Shown in pieces: positions 1 to 9,099 of a stretch of DNA of 64,000 bases (positions are counted from its first letter, which is position 1; every line of letters begins with the position of its first letter). Source of the stretch: Marmoricola sp. URHB0036 (lineage in GTDB: Bacteria > Actinomycetota > Actinomycetes > Propionibacteriales > Nocardioidaceae). The translations under genes were made by a program, and so were the position numbers. The notes below the pieces were generated by a model that saw nothing but the letters and a program-made list of their open reading frames with translations, was not told the DNA's origin and did no database searches. Location of the stretch: the NCBI RefSeq assembly GCF_000426045.1, contig NZ_AUEP01000010.1:1-64000 (forward strand), in the 5' to 3' direction.

Positions 1-2795
1 GAGCCGCCTTCGGGGATCTCGGTGCCGGGGGTGCTGGTGGTGCCGGAGGAGGCGGGTACCTCCTGGTCGGCCTCGGGCTCTACGTCGGTGTCGGCGTCGT
101 CCTGGCTGCGGTCGACGTCCTCGCCGGTGTCCTCAGTCGTGGGCTCAGCCGGCTCCTCGGTGGAGTCGTCCTCGTCGACGTCGAACAGCGAGCCGCCGAA
201 GCCGTCGGAGGACTCCTCGTTCTTGGCCTCGGGCTCGGCCTGCGCGTCCTCGGAAGCCTTCGCTTCCTGGGACGGCGCCGGGTCCTCGGAAGGCTCGTCG
301 TCACCGAGGTCGAACAGTGATCCGCCGCTCTTCTCCTCGGTCTTCGCCTCCGGCTCGGCCTTCGCGGCAGGCTCGTCGGAGGAGGACGCGTCGGCGTCGT
401 CGTCACCCACGTCGAACAGTGAGCTGCCGCCCGAGGCCTTGGCGGCCGGGCCGACGTCCTCGGTGTCGGTGACGGTCTCCTCGGTCTGGGTGACGTCGTC
501 GGCGTCGGGCTCGGCCTTGGTGGCCTCGTCGGTGGAGGACTCCTCGCGCTCGATGGTCGCGGTCGCCGTACCACCACCAGCAGCACCGGAGCTCGACGCG
601 GCGGCGGCCTTCTTCGCGGCCGGCTTGGACTCGCCCTTCACGGAGGCGAGCAGCATCTGCGCGACGTCGAGGACCTCGACCTCCTCGCGGGCGTCGCCCT
701 TGCTCTGCGCGGCGGTCAGGCCGTCGGAGAGCATCACCCGGCAGAACGGGCAGCCGACGGCGATCTGGTCGGCGCCGGTCTCGACGGCCTCCATCGTGCG
801 GGTCTCGTTGATCCGCGTGCCGATGGTCTCCTCCATCCACATGCGGGCACCGCCGGCGCCGCAGCAGAAGGACCGCTCGGAGTTGCGCGGCATCTCGGTG
901 AGCTCGGCGTCGGGGATGACGTTGAGCAGCTCGCGCGGCGGGGAGTACACACCGTTGTGGCGGCCGATGTAGCACGGGTCGTGGTAGGTGACCGAGCGCT
1001 TGCCGCCGCCGCCGTTGGACGCGACCGGGACGAGCTTCTTCTCGCGCACCAGCCGGTTGAGCAGCTGGGTGTGGTGCACGACCTCGAGCTCGATGCCGAG
1101 CTGGCTGTACTCGTTCTTCAGGGTGTTGAAGCAGTGGGCGCAGGTCGAGACGACCTTCTTGACCTTGTGCTCCTTGAAGGTCTCGATGTTCTGCGCCGCG
1201 AGGCCCTGGAACACGAACTCGTTGCCGGCGCGGCGAGCGGAGTCACCGGTGCAGGTCTCGCCGTTGCCGAGTACGGCGAACGACACCCCCGCCATGTCGA
1301 GCAGCTCGGCCACTGCGCGGGTGGTCTTCTTGGCGCGGTCCTCGTAGGCGCCGGCGCAGCCGACCCAGAACAGCCAGTCGACCTCGTCGAGGTCCTCGAC
1401 GTCCTCGCCCACGACCTTGACCTCGAACGGGAGGTCCTTGGCCCAGTCCAGCCGGGCGGTGGGCGACATGTTCCAGGGGTTGCCCTTGTTCTCCATGCCC
1501 TTGAACAGGCCGTTGAGCTCGCTGGGGAAGTTCGACTCCACCAGCACCTGGTAGCGGCGCATGTCGACGATGTGGTCGACGTGCTCGATGTCGACCGGGC
1601 ACTGCTGCACGCAGGCACCACAGGTGACGCAGGACCACAGCACGTCCGGGTCGATCACGGCGGCGCCGCTGTCGGGCATGTAGAACCAGTCGTCGCCGGT
1701 GTCGCCGACCAGGGGGCGCTCGACCTCGAGCGCGAGCTTCTCGTTGCCCTCGACCATGCTGTCCCGCTTGCCCTCGTCGGCCAGGAGGTACGGCGTCTTG
1801 GACAGCGTGTGGTCGCGCAGCGCCATGATCATCAGCTTGGGGGAGAGGGGCTTCTCGGTGTTCCAGGCCGGGCACTGGTCCTGGCAACGGCCGCACTCCG
1901 TGCAGCTCGTCATGTCGAGGACGCCCTTCCAGCTGAAGTCCTCGGCCGCACCGACGCCGAGCTTGGCGTCCTCGTCGAGGTCCTCGAGGTCGTCCAGCGT
2001 CAGCGGCTTGCCGCCCGACATCATCGGCTTGGCCGCACCGAGCGCCACCGGATCGCGACCGAACATCACGTTGAGCGGGGCCACGAAGATGTGCAGGTGC
2101 TTGGAGTTGAGCACGAAGATCAGGAAGACCAGCATCACCCCGATGTGCAGCAGCAGGCCGATGCCGATCAGGGCGGTGCTGTCCGGCAGCACCTTGCCCA
2201 GCCCGTAGGAGACGAAGGCCGCCTTGCCGTAGCCGTCGTCGGTCCCCATGTCACGCGCCTGGACGGCTCCGCGGAACAGGAACAGCGTCCAGATGACGTT
2301 GAAGATCATGAACAGCGTGAGGTACGCCGGACCGAGGTGCGAGCCGAAGAAGCGAGACTTGCGTCCCTGGTTCTTGGGGTTGTTCACGATCCGGATCCAC
2401 CAGAAGGTGCCGATGCCGAGCAGGCACATCACCGCGATGAAGTCCTGCAGGAAGCCGAGCACCGCCCAGTTGCCGAAGACGAACCAGCTCCACTCCGGGT
2501 CGCGCGAGAGCAGCACGGCGTACGCCTCGAGGTAGACCGTGCCGAGGATCAGAAACGCCCAGAAGACGAAGAAGTGCGCAGCGCCGGGGATCGACCACTT
2601 CAGCAGCTTCTTCTGGCCGAGGACCTCGACGAGCTGGCGCTTCACAGTGGTGCCGACGCGGCCGAAGGCGCCGTGGATGCGATCGGGCGCCGGCTGCCCG
2701 TGGCTGATCGCGCGGTAGAGGAACAACGCCCGCTGGGCCGCGAGCGACAGGGCGACCACGGTCATCAGCAGGCCGACGATGAGCACCAGAACCAC
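1..2795 (-). CDS. Membrane-bound Fe-S reductase, HdrD/Rv0338c-like (3' end beyond window)
   Basis: About 931 codons are visible and the C-terminus is cut by the window edge. A GTG start at 2795 is chosen because GGAG lies 6 bases upstream and the protein then opens with a hydrophobic segment (VLVLIVGLLMTVVALSLAA). More membrane segments follow, then two 4Fe-4S motifs: CTECGRCQDQCP (Cys298-Cys308) and CVTCGACVQQCP (Cys389-Cys399). Two CCG cysteine-rich domains follow, with motifs near residues 550 (TCAHCFN), 603 (HDPCYIGR), 640 (FCCGAGG) and 682 (GCPFC). The layout matches heterodisulfide-reductase-related proteins such as mycobacterial Rv0338c; the electron partners are not known from this sequence. 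The tail after residue 700 is Ala/Glu/Asp/Ser-rich, probably disordered, with three SLFD motifs. Identity of the family is firm, function is general. Confidence 0.93.
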   Translation of the reverse strand, partial: MVLVLIVGLLMTVVALSLAAQRALFLYRAISHGQPAPDRIHGAFGRVGTTVKRQLVEVLGQKKLLKWSIPGAAHFFVFWAFLILGTVYLEAYAVLLSRDPEWSWFVFGNWAVLGFLQDFIAVMCLLGIGTFWWIRIVNNPKNQGRKSRFFGSHLGPAYLTLFMIFNVIWTLFLFRGAVQARDMGTDDGYGKAAFVSYGLGKVLPDSTALIGIGLLLHIGVMLVFLIFVLNSKHLHIFVAPLNVMFGRDPVALGAAKPMMSGGKPLTLDDLEDLDEDAKLGVGAAEDFSWKGVLDMTSCTECGRCQDQCPAWNTEKPLSPKLMIMALRDHTLSKTPYLLADEGKRDSMVEGNEKLALEVERPLVGDTGDDWFYMPDSGAAVIDPDVLWSCVTCGACVQQCPVDIEHVDHIVDMRRYQVLVESNFPSELNGLFKGMENKGNPWNMSPTARLDWAKDLPFEVKVVGEDVEDLDEVDWLFWVGCAGAYEDRAKKTTRAVAELLDMAGVSFAVLGNGETCTGDSARRAGNEFVFQGLAAQNIETFKEHKVKKVVSTCAHCFNTLKNEYSQLGIELEVVHHTQLLNRLVREKKLVPVASNGGGGKRSVTYHDPCYIGRHNGVYSPPRELLNVIPDAELTEMPRNSERSFCCGAGGARMWMEETIGTRINETRTMEAVETGADQIAVGCPFCRVMLSDGLTAAQSKGDAREEVEVLDVAQMLLASVKGESKPAAKKAAAASSSGAAGGGTATATIEREESSTDEATKAEPDADDVTQTEETVTDTEDVGPAAKASGGSSLFDVGDDDADASSSDEPAAKAEPEAKTEEKSGGSLFDLGDDEPSEDPAPSQEAKASEDAQAEPEAKNEESSDGFGGSLFDVDEDDSTEEPAEPTTEDTGEDVDRSQDDADTDVEPEADQEVPASSGTTSTPGTEIPEGG
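180..430 (-). repeat. Three SLFD-V/L motifs in the acidic tail of the Fe-S reductase
   Basis: In the reading frame of the Fe-S reductase the sequences GSSLFDVGDD, GGSLFDLGDD and GGSLFDVDED occur with Phe at residues 794, 828 and 871. They are separated by Glu/Ala/Ser/Pro-rich spacers of 34 and 43 residues. All three lie in the same frame, so this is a peptide-level repeat rather than a DNA tandem repeat. Confidence 0.85.
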
Positions 2796-2950
2796 GTGTC
2801 ACTCCACTCTTGTCGTGCGAAGAGCCGGCCGTCGGGGAGGGTCCGGCGCTCGCAGACTACGGGCAAACCGCCGGGGCGCGGCAGGCGTACTGGGTGTGAC
2901 AAATGCTACCTACCGGTAACTGTTCGGATCCGGGTGCCCGGGGAAACCCG

Positions 2951-3712
2951 ATGAGCCTGCCCCGGCATGAGGTCGCGTTCTGCGGGAAACGGGATCACGT
3001 GCAACAGCCGGTGATCGTCCTCGACGTCAATGAGACCCTCTCCGACCTGCGGCCGCTCGCGGAGCGGTTCGTCGAGGTCGGCGCCGACCCAGGCGCCTCG
3101 GACCTGTGGTTCGCCGCCACCCTGCGTGACGGCTTCGCGCTGTCGATCGCCGATGTCCGTCCGGTCTTCGCCGACGTGGCCCGCGAGGCGGCCCGGACGC
3201 TGCTCTCGCGCTGGCGGCTCGACCGCCCGCTGGACGACGCGGTCGAGCACGTGATGGCCGGACTGCGCGACCTGTCCCTGCACCCTGACGTCGCCCCGGC
3301 ACTGCGCCGGCTCTCGGCGCACGGCTTCCGCACGGTCACGCTGAGCAACGGATCGACCAGCCTGGCGCACCGCCTCCTCGAGCGCGCCGGACTCCTCGAG
3401 CACGTGCAACAGCTGTTCTCCGTGGAGGAGCAGACGGCCTGGAAGCCGGCGTCCGCGGCCTACGGATATCCCGCGGCGCAGCTGGGAGTGGCGCCGTGGG
3501 ACATGGTCCTCGCCGCCTGCCACCCCTGGGACGTGGACGGAGCCATCCGGGCCGGGCTGCGCGGAGTCTGGGTCAACCGTGCGGGCGCGGCGTACCCCGG
3601 CACCTTCACGTCACCGACCGCCACCGTCACCGATCTCACCCAACTCCTCGACGTCGTCGCCGAGCCCATCCTGGACGACCAGGCTCCAGGGGTCAGGAGC
3701 GCACGACCTTGA
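2951..3712 (+). CDS. Haloacid dehalogenase, type II (HAD superfamily hydrolase)
   Basis: This is a cytosolic HAD-fold hydrolase of the 2-haloacid dehalogenase-like group. Motif I is DVNETLSDL near the N-terminus, motif II is TLSNGST, the motif III lysine lies in EQTAWKPA, and the motif IV region is AACHPWDVDGA. The closing motif resembles actinobacterial type II enzymes; the true substrate cannot be read from the sequence. Start choice is uncertain: ATG 2951 is listed, but GTG 2999, directly before the conserved QQPVIVLDVNETL block, would give a protein of more usual length, and an in-frame ATG also exists at 2903. The gene is divergent from the Fe-S reductase and its 3' end overlaps the convergent secreted hydrolase by 20 bases. 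Confidence 0.85.
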   Translation: MSLPRHEVAFCGKRDHVQQPVIVLDVNETLSDLRPLAERFVEVGADPGASDLWFAATLRDGFALSIADVRPVFADVAREAARTLLSRWRLDRPLDDAVEHVMAGLRDLSLHPDVAPALRRLSAHGFRTVTLSNGSTSLAHRLLERAGLLEHVQQLFSVEEQTAWKPASAAYGYPAAQLGVAPWDMVLAACHPWDVDGAIRAGLRGVWVNRAGAAYPGTFTSPTATVTDLTQLLDVVAEPILDDQAPGVRSARP

Positions 3713-6314
3713 CGACCTTGTCGGCGCTGCTGAACTGCACGGTCACCCGGCCACCGGTCGAGCAGTAGCTGAAGGTGGTGCCGAGGCGCCGGTCGGGCTG
3801 GCCCACGGCGGTCAGGGTCTGCCAGGAGGTCATGCCGGGCTTCACCCTGGTGGTGAAGGTCGAAGGCGACAGCTTCGTCCCCGGGTTGGTGCAGGCGTTG
3901 GACTTCACGCCGTACGCGCGCTCCCACATCTGCAGGTACGCCTCGGGGCCACGGGACATGTCCTTGACGATGTCGGGGCCGGCCTGCATCTTCAGGTCCT
4001 GGATCCAGTCCGGGTAGAGCCCGTAGTGCGCGACGCCGTCCTTGTTGATGTCGTAGACGCGCTGGCCGCTGACCTGCTGGTCGACCTTGACACCGCCCAG
4101 CGTGGTGAACGGGTAGGTCACGGGGTTCTTCGCGGCGTCGGGACGCGGGTTGCCCTGGGCGCCGAGGCCGTTGATGTCGGCACCGAAGCCGAAGCCCCAG
4201 TAGGTCTTGGGGTTGGTCCAGGTGAGGTGTCGCTTCCACTTCTCGACGAAGCCGTTGCTGTCACCGGCGTACGGCGTGATGAAGCCCTTCTCCTGGTAGA
4301 TCCGGGGATAGGCGTCCGGCGTCGACCACGAGTGGCTGGACACGACGCCGCTGTAGCCGAGGGCGTCGATCAGGTCGAGCGAGCTCTTGCGGGCCTTCAC
4401 GCTCATGTGGTCGGGGTCGAAGATCATGTGCCGCTTGGCCAGGCCGCGGATGGTGTGCTCGCCCAGCGAGGAGAGACCCATCGAGTTGCAGTGGTGCTTG
4501 GCCGGGTAGACCGGCACTGCCGGGAGCTGGACGCCGGACGCCTTCGCGACGGCACCGAACAGCGCGTCCTGCGCCGGGACCTGGTTGGAGTCGAGCGGCA
4601 CCGAGTTGTCCTGGTCCTTGTCGTGGACCTCGGGGTCGTTGGGGTTGCAGGTCTGCATCCGCCACGGGGAACCGGTCTCCAGGGCGTTGGCGCTGTTCAC
4701 CAGGTAGCCGGTCGCGCCGGTGTCACCGGCCACACCCGCGAGCGCGTTGTCGAACTTGTTGACCAGCTCCATCTGGGTGACGCCCATCTTGCGCACCTCG
4801 TCGAGCTGCTTGTCGATGGAGGCGTCGGTGCACTTCAGGTCGGGTACGCCGAGCTTCTGGGTGCAGCCGAACGGCACCGAGGTCTCGATGCCCATCACCA
4901 CGGCCAGCTTGCCGGCGTTGATGACCTTGCGGGCCTGGTCGGGCGTGGTGACGATCCGGTACCAGCCCTGGCCCGGACCGCCGTTCTGGGCGTCGACGTA
5001 GTCCTGGAGGGCGTACATGTCCTTGGCCTGCAGGCGGATCGAGTCCATGTCGTCGCAGGAGTTGCGCTTCAGCGGGTAGAGCTCGCACAGCTTGTTGTTC
5101 TCGACGAGCAGGTTGACGAGGATCCGCTGGCCGGCGCGCCAGGAGCGTTCCATCCACTTGTAGTAGGTGCCCTCGTGGGTCAGCGAGTCCGGCGCCGGCC
5201 AGTCCTTGAAGGTCGGCCAGCCGACCGGGTCGTGGTGGGTGGTCCCGGAGAGGAAGTCCTCCATCACCGCGCCGTAGCCGTTGGTCAGGTAGTGGTCGGG
5301 GCAGTCAAGGAGCGCCACCTCCACGCCGTACGGCGACCACGGCCGGCCGCAGTGCACGTCGCCACCGAGGAACTCGAAGGCCATCCCGTGGGTGTGCGCG
5401 TCGACGAAGCCGCGGGTCTCCTGCATGCTGCTGACGCCGGCGATCGGGTTGCCCGAGACGTTGGTGCTGACCTCGGGGAAGTCGGTGCAGCCGGTGCGGA
5501 GGTGCAGGCGCAGCGGGGTCGGCGTACTCGTGATCGTGGCGTTGGCCGCGCCGTCGGTGAGGTAGCCCTTCCCGGGGATCTGGAAGGTGAACTGGCCGGC
5601 CCTGGGCATCTGCACGACCCAGTCGTTGCTCGGTCCGCCCGCGTCGGCGTACGTCGCCGTGGCCGTGCCGCCGTCGAGGTAGCGACGCTCGGGGCTGTAC
5701 AGCAGGTAGCGGCCGAGCGCGGTCGGCTTGAAGTAGAGCGGGGTGCCGGTGCTCTCCGAGGCAGCAGCGAAGGTGGGGACGTTGGTGTCGGTCAGCCAGC
5801 GGCCGGACTTCGTGGACTGCAGGCCGTAGCAGCCGTTGAACATGTTGTAGCGGTTCGTCGGGCTGGCGGCGTGGCCGGCGCTGACTGGCACGTGGGTCAG
5901 GGCGGGCTCGGTCTGGTTGCGCTGCGCGGCGGCGTCGTCCTCCGCGAGTCGCGCCTGCGTCGGGGTGGTCGGGTCGGCCGTCTCGGCGTCGGTGGTGGGC
6001 GCGGAGCGGGAGACCGAGTTCTTGGTCGCCGGGTCGTTGTGGTTGTGCCCGTCGTCGACCAGGCCGTTGGGGTGGATGTGCGAGCCGTCGGGCAGGTAGA
6101 CGGTGTCGGCACCCTGGGCGCCGGCCCGGGCCGTCGCCCGGGTGTTCTTCGCCTGCGCGACGTACGCCTTCTTGTAGCCGTCGGCCAGCCCGGAGGAGGG
6201 CGAGCCGAAGAACGTGCCGGGCACCACGAACCCCACCACCAGGGCTCCCAGCGTGAGGGCACTGACGACGATGAGCCGGCGGGCAGCGCTCTCGCGCGCG
6301 TTCTGTCGGAGCAT
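3693..6314 (-). CDS. Secreted amidohydrolase / membrane-dipeptidase-like metallohydrolase
   Basis: The 873-residue protein starts with a charged region and one hydrophobic segment (LIVVSALTLGALVVGFVVPG), so it is probably exported or membrane-anchored. A beta-rich region with an NGCYGLQS segment (about residues 160-290) comes first. A metal-dependent TIM-barrel domain follows: VDAHTHG carries the HxH metal motif, and a later block (FDPDHMS, then VVSSHSW) resembles the His and Ser-His-Ser region of peptidase M19 dipeptidases. Many cysteines fit an extracellular protein. It is the last gene of a probable operon with the MFS transporter (30-base gap) and the IclR regulator. The substrate is unknown; family placement is by motifs only. 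Confidence 0.72.
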   Translation of the reverse strand: MLRQNARESAARRLIVVSALTLGALVVGFVVPGTFFGSPSSGLADGYKKAYVAQAKNTRATARAGAQGADTVYLPDGSHIHPNGLVDDGHNHNDPATKNSVSRSAPTTDAETADPTTPTQARLAEDDAAAQRNQTEPALTHVPVSAGHAASPTNRYNMFNGCYGLQSTKSGRWLTDTNVPTFAAASESTGTPLYFKPTALGRYLLYSPERRYLDGGTATATYADAGGPSNDWVVQMPRAGQFTFQIPGKGYLTDGAANATITSTPTPLRLHLRTGCTDFPEVSTNVSGNPIAGVSSMQETRGFVDAHTHGMAFEFLGGDVHCGRPWSPYGVEVALLDCPDHYLTNGYGAVMEDFLSGTTHHDPVGWPTFKDWPAPDSLTHEGTYYKWMERSWRAGQRILVNLLVENNKLCELYPLKRNSCDDMDSIRLQAKDMYALQDYVDAQNGGPGQGWYRIVTTPDQARKVINAGKLAVVMGIETSVPFGCTQKLGVPDLKCTDASIDKQLDEVRKMGVTQMELVNKFDNALAGVAGDTGATGYLVNSANALETGSPWRMQTCNPNDPEVHDKDQDNSVPLDSNQVPAQDALFGAVAKASGVQLPAVPVYPAKHHCNSMGLSSLGEHTIRGLAKRHMIFDPDHMSVKARKSSLDLIDALGYSGVVSSHSWSTPDAYPRIYQEKGFITPYAGDSNGFVEKWKRHLTWTNPKTYWGFGFGADINGLGAQGNPRPDAAKNPVTYPFTTLGGVKVDQQVSGQRVYDINKDGVAHYGLYPDWIQDLKMQAGPDIVKDMSRGPEAYLQMWERAYGVKSNACTNPGTKLSPSTFTTRVKPGMTSWQTLTAVGQPDRRLGTTFSYCSTGGRVTVQFSSADKVVKVVRS

Positions 6315-6344
6315 GGCCGCTCAACGAGCGAACCGCGCAGTCGG

Positions 6345-7529
6345 TTACTCGGCGCTCGTCGCGTCGCGTCGCGGGACGAGTGGCAGCGCGACCACCGGGC
6401 ACACCGCGGCCAGGGCGTACGTCGCGGCGTACCCCCAGTGCGTGATGGCCAGACCGGCGATCGGGGCGACCGCAGCCGCGGTGAGGTACTGCGCCGTGTT
6501 CTGCACGCCGAGCGCGCGTCCCGACCAGTAGGAGCCGGCCCGCTCGGCCACGCTGGTGAAGGCCAGTCCGTTGTCGGCGACCGTGACCGTCGAGGCGACC
6601 ACCATCAGCACCACCGCGACCGCCAGCGGCTCGGTCAGCGCCAGCAGCCCCATCGTCACCGCCGCTGCGATGGCGACCCAGCGCAGCGGCCGCACCCGGG
6701 ACCCGACCATGTCGGAGAGCTGGCCGACACCGATCCGACCCAACGCGCCGAGGACGTGGGTGCCGGCGACGAGCGCGCCGGCTGCGGCGGCCGACCAGTG
6801 CCGGTGCTGCACCAGCCAGGTCAGGGAGTAGGTCCACACCAGGAACTGCGGGACCACGAGCAGCACCGAGACGCCGTGCACGCGGGCCAGGAAATGGTCG
6901 GCGCGGTACGGGTTCGCGGTGAGCGCGTCGGTCGGCGCCGGCCGGGGCGGGTCGATCACCAGGACCAGCACGGACAGGCACGCCAGCGCGGTCGCGACCA
7001 CCGGGATCCACAGGGCGGCGGACACGCTCACCCGATCGGCGACGACGGCGATCGTCGCCGCGGCGATGGCCACTCCCAGCGGCTGGGCCATCTGACGGAT
7101 GCCCATGGCCAGGCCTCGGCGCTGGGGCGGGAACCAGCCGACCACGATCCGCCCGCTGGCCGAGCCGGTGCAGGCAGCGAACATCCCGACGAGGAACAGC
7201 ACCACCACGAGGGGGAGGGTGCCGTGCACCATCGTTGCGACGATCCCCAGGAGCGTCGTACCCCCCAGGCCGGCGAGGAGCACCGCGCGCTCGCCGATGC
7301 GGTCGACGACCAGTCCCCAGAGGAAGAGGGTGAGCATCACCCCGGCGATGGGGGCGGCGGCCACGGTGCCGGCCTGGGCCAGCGAGAGCCCGCGGTCGTC
7401 CTGCAGCTGCGGGATCAGGAAGGCCGGTCCGTTGATCGCCACCGAGGCCCCCGCCTGCGCCGCGACGCTGGCCGCGAGCATCGACCACCGCCGCGCCACC
7501 GAGATGCTGGAGGCGTCGAGGGAGGTCAC
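6345..7529 (-). CDS. MFS transporter
   Basis: The 394-residue polytopic membrane protein has about 12 hydrophobic segments. The loop between helices 2 and 3 (GLVVDRIGERAVLL) matches the MFS signature region. The GTG start at 7529 lies 4 bases after the stop of the IclR gene, so the two are almost certainly cotranscribed. The pairing with an IclR regulator and a secreted hydrolase suggests uptake or efflux of a small organic compound linked to that hydrolase; this is inference, and no substrate can be assigned. Confidence 0.88.
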   Translation of the reverse strand: MTSLDASSISVARRWSMLAASVAAQAGASVAINGPAFLIPQLQDDRGLSLAQAGTVAAAPIAGVMLTLFLWGLVVDRIGERAVLLAGLGGTTLLGIVATMVHGTLPLVVVLFLVGMFAACTGSASGRIVVGWFPPQRRGLAMGIRQMAQPLGVAIAAATIAVVADRVSVSAALWIPVVATALACLSVLVLVIDPPRPAPTDALTANPYRADHFLARVHGVSVLLVVPQFLVWTYSLTWLVQHRHWSAAAAGALVAGTHVLGALGRIGVGQLSDMVGSRVRPLRWVAIAAAVTMGLLALTEPLAVAVVLMVVASTVTVADNGLAFTSVAERAGSYWSGRALGVQNTAQYLTAAAVAPIAGLAITHWGYAATYALAAVCPVVALPLVPRRDATSAE

Positions 7530-7533
7530 CGCC

Positions 7534-8292
7534 TCACGTTAGAGGGCGACCGAGGCGGCGACTCACGGTGGTCGCGGTGGCGGACACGGCCGCGACCAGC
7601 TCGGGCAGGTTGACCTCCTCGTGGCTGTCGTAGGTGGTGGCGATGCCGCCCAGCGGGATGCCGTTGTGGTCGAGGACGGCCACGGCGACCGAGGCGAAAC
7701 CAGGAGTGATCTCGCCGTCCTCGGTCGCGTAGCCGCGAGCCCGGGCCTCGCTCAGCACGGCGCGCAGCGCCCGGAGGCTCTGCGGCCCCCGACCGTGCCG
7801 GTCGACGAACGCGCTCTTGTCGGGGTAGAGGGCGCGTACCTGGTTCTCCGGGAGGGCAGCCATGATCGCCCGGCCGCTCGCGGTCAGGTGCGCGGGCAGG
7901 CGTACGCCGACGTCGGTCACCAGTGGTCGCCGGCCCGGGGCTCGCTCCTCGAGCACGTAGAGCACGTCGCGGCCGTGCGGGACGGCGAGGTGGGCCGACT
8001 GGCCGATGCGGTCCACCAGCGCGGCCAGGGGCCGGTGCGCGATCCGCTGCAGCGGCGCCTGCCGGGCGTAGCCGATGCCGACCTCGAAGGCGGCCACCCC
8101 CAGGCAATAGCGACGGTCCTCGGCGATGTGGGTGACGAAGCCCTGCTCGATCATCGCGTTCACCAGGTGGTACGCCGTGGACCGCGGCAGGTCGAGCGCG
8201 GCGGCCAGCCGCTCGAGCGGCACCGGGTCGGGCTGGGCGGCCAGGAAGCGCAGCACCCGGAGCGTGCGGGTGGCGGCCGGGACCTGGCTCAT
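7534..8292 (-). CDS. IclR-family transcriptional regulator
   Basis: The 252-residue protein has an N-terminal winged helix (TLRVLRFLAA through LPRSTAYHLVNAMIEQGF) and a C-terminal IclR ligand domain (LTASGRAIMAALPE, then GYATEDGEITPGFASVAVAV). An open frame continues far upstream, but ATG 8292 is chosen because the domain starts directly after it and a TAGGTT -10-like hexamer sits 7 bases before it, as for a leaderless transcript. It heads the operon with the MFS transporter and the secreted hydrolase and probably controls them. Confidence 0.9.
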   Translation of the reverse strand: MSQVPAATRTLRVLRFLAAQPDPVPLERLAAALDLPRSTAYHLVNAMIEQGFVTHIAEDRRYCLGVAAFEVGIGYARQAPLQRIAHRPLAALVDRIGQSAHLAVPHGRDVLYVLEERAPGRRPLVTDVGVRLPAHLTASGRAIMAALPENQVRALYPDKSAFVDRHGRGPQSLRALRAVLSEARARGYATEDGEITPGFASVAVAVLDHNGIPLGGIATTYDSHEEVNLPELVAAVSATATTVSRRLGRPLT

Positions 8293-8299
8293 GTCGGAA

Positions 8300-8305
8300 A
8301 ACCTA
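8300..8305 (-). promoter_or_regulatory. -10 hexamer for a leaderless IclR mRNA
   Basis: TAGGTT on the minus strand is followed by 7 bases and then ATG 8292. No Shine-Dalgarno sequence is present. No clear -35 was identified. Confidence 0.5.
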
Positions 8306-8388
8306 GTCCCACGGGCACCACCAGTGTCAGGATGGCGGGACGAATCGGGCGTACTCGGAGCCCGACCCGATGAGAGGCAGACTTCCCC

Positions 8389-8961
8389 ATGCCCCGACGC
8401 GTACTCGCGGCCGCCTTCGTAGCACTGGCCGTGGCCCTGACCCTGGTGGTTCCTTCGACCGCCGATGCGGCCGGACTGCCCAGCAAGAAGCAGTGGGTCT
8501 CCGACACCTACAAGGCCCTGAACGGCTCCCGGATCTTCGTGCGCGACCGGGTCGCCCGAGCTGGATCGAACCAGGGTGGCAGGAAGCTCGCGCTCAACCT
8601 CGACATCGACAACACCTCGCTGGCGACGTACTACGACACCGGCAAGCCGGTCGCGGCGACGCTGCGCCTGGTGAAGTACGCCAAGAGCAAGGGCGTCTAC
8701 ATCCTGTTCAACACCGGCCGCAACGTGAAGCAGCGCGGGCAGACCATCGCCGCCCTCAAGCGCGCCGGCTACCCGGTCGACGGCCTCTGCGCGCACTACA
8801 AGGGTGAGGCCCTACGGCACAGCAAGCAGCGCTGCCGGCAGTCGTTCGTCAACAACGGCTTCACGATCATCGCCAACATCGGCAACCGCAGCACCGACTT
8901 CGTGGGCGGCAACTACGAGCGCGCCTACCGCCTCCCCAACTACGGCAACCGGCTCGGCTGA
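8389..8961 (+). CDS. Secreted class B-type acid phosphatase (HAD subfamily IIIB)
   Basis: The 190-residue protein has a signal peptide (RRVLAAAFVALAVALTLVV, cleavage after TADAA). The mature part shows HAD motif I LDIDNT, with two Asp for phosphoryl transfer, motif II LFNTGR, a lysine-containing KGEALRHSKQ segment and motif IV GNRSTDFVGG. This is the acid phosphatase class B / HAD IIIB pattern, so it probably removes phosphate from small organic phosphates outside the cell. An AGAGG ribosome site lies about 11 bases before ATG 8389. It is a single gene, divergent from the IclR operon. Confidence 0.85.
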   Translation: MPRRVLAAAFVALAVALTLVVPSTADAAGLPSKKQWVSDTYKALNGSRIFVRDRVARAGSNQGGRKLALNLDIDNTSLATYYDTGKPVAATLRLVKYAKSKGVYILFNTGRNVKQRGQTIAALKRAGYPVDGLCAHYKGEALRHSKQRCRQSFVNNGFTIIANIGNRSTDFVGGNYERAYRLPNYGNRLG

Positions 8962-8985
8962 GGCTGCTCTCGGCGTGCGGTGACT

Positions 8986-9099
8986 GGTCCCGACCATCCG
9001 TTCGCTTCGCTCACTGCTCGACCACCTGATGGTCACCGGCCGCGGCAACCGCAAGCTGGTCGAGCAGCGAGCGCCAGCGAGCGATCAGTCGAGACCACC
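8986..9099. repeat. Pair of inverted REP-like elements
   Basis: Two copies of an element of about 41-43 bases lie in opposite orientation: 8986-9026 (reverse) and 9057-9099 (forward). The forward form begins TGGTCGAGCAGCGAGCG and ends GTCGAGACCACC. A third copy is at 29035-29078. The pair fills the gap between the acid phosphatase stop and the convergent secreted protein, whose stop codon it touches. Confidence 0.8.

Noticed and set aside
957-2954. 665-codon plus-strand open frame
   Set aside because: Shadow of the Fe-S reductase, whose cysteine motifs are in the minus frame.
3579-7613. 1344-codon plus-strand open frame
   Set aside because: It lies opposite the secreted hydrolase and MFS genes, which have clear domains, signal peptide and membrane segments. 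The frame is a high-GC shadow.
8986-9099. Insertion sequence ends or an att site
   Set aside because: No transposase or integrase lies nearby and a third copy occurs at 29035 as a single element; a REP-like repeat explains it better.
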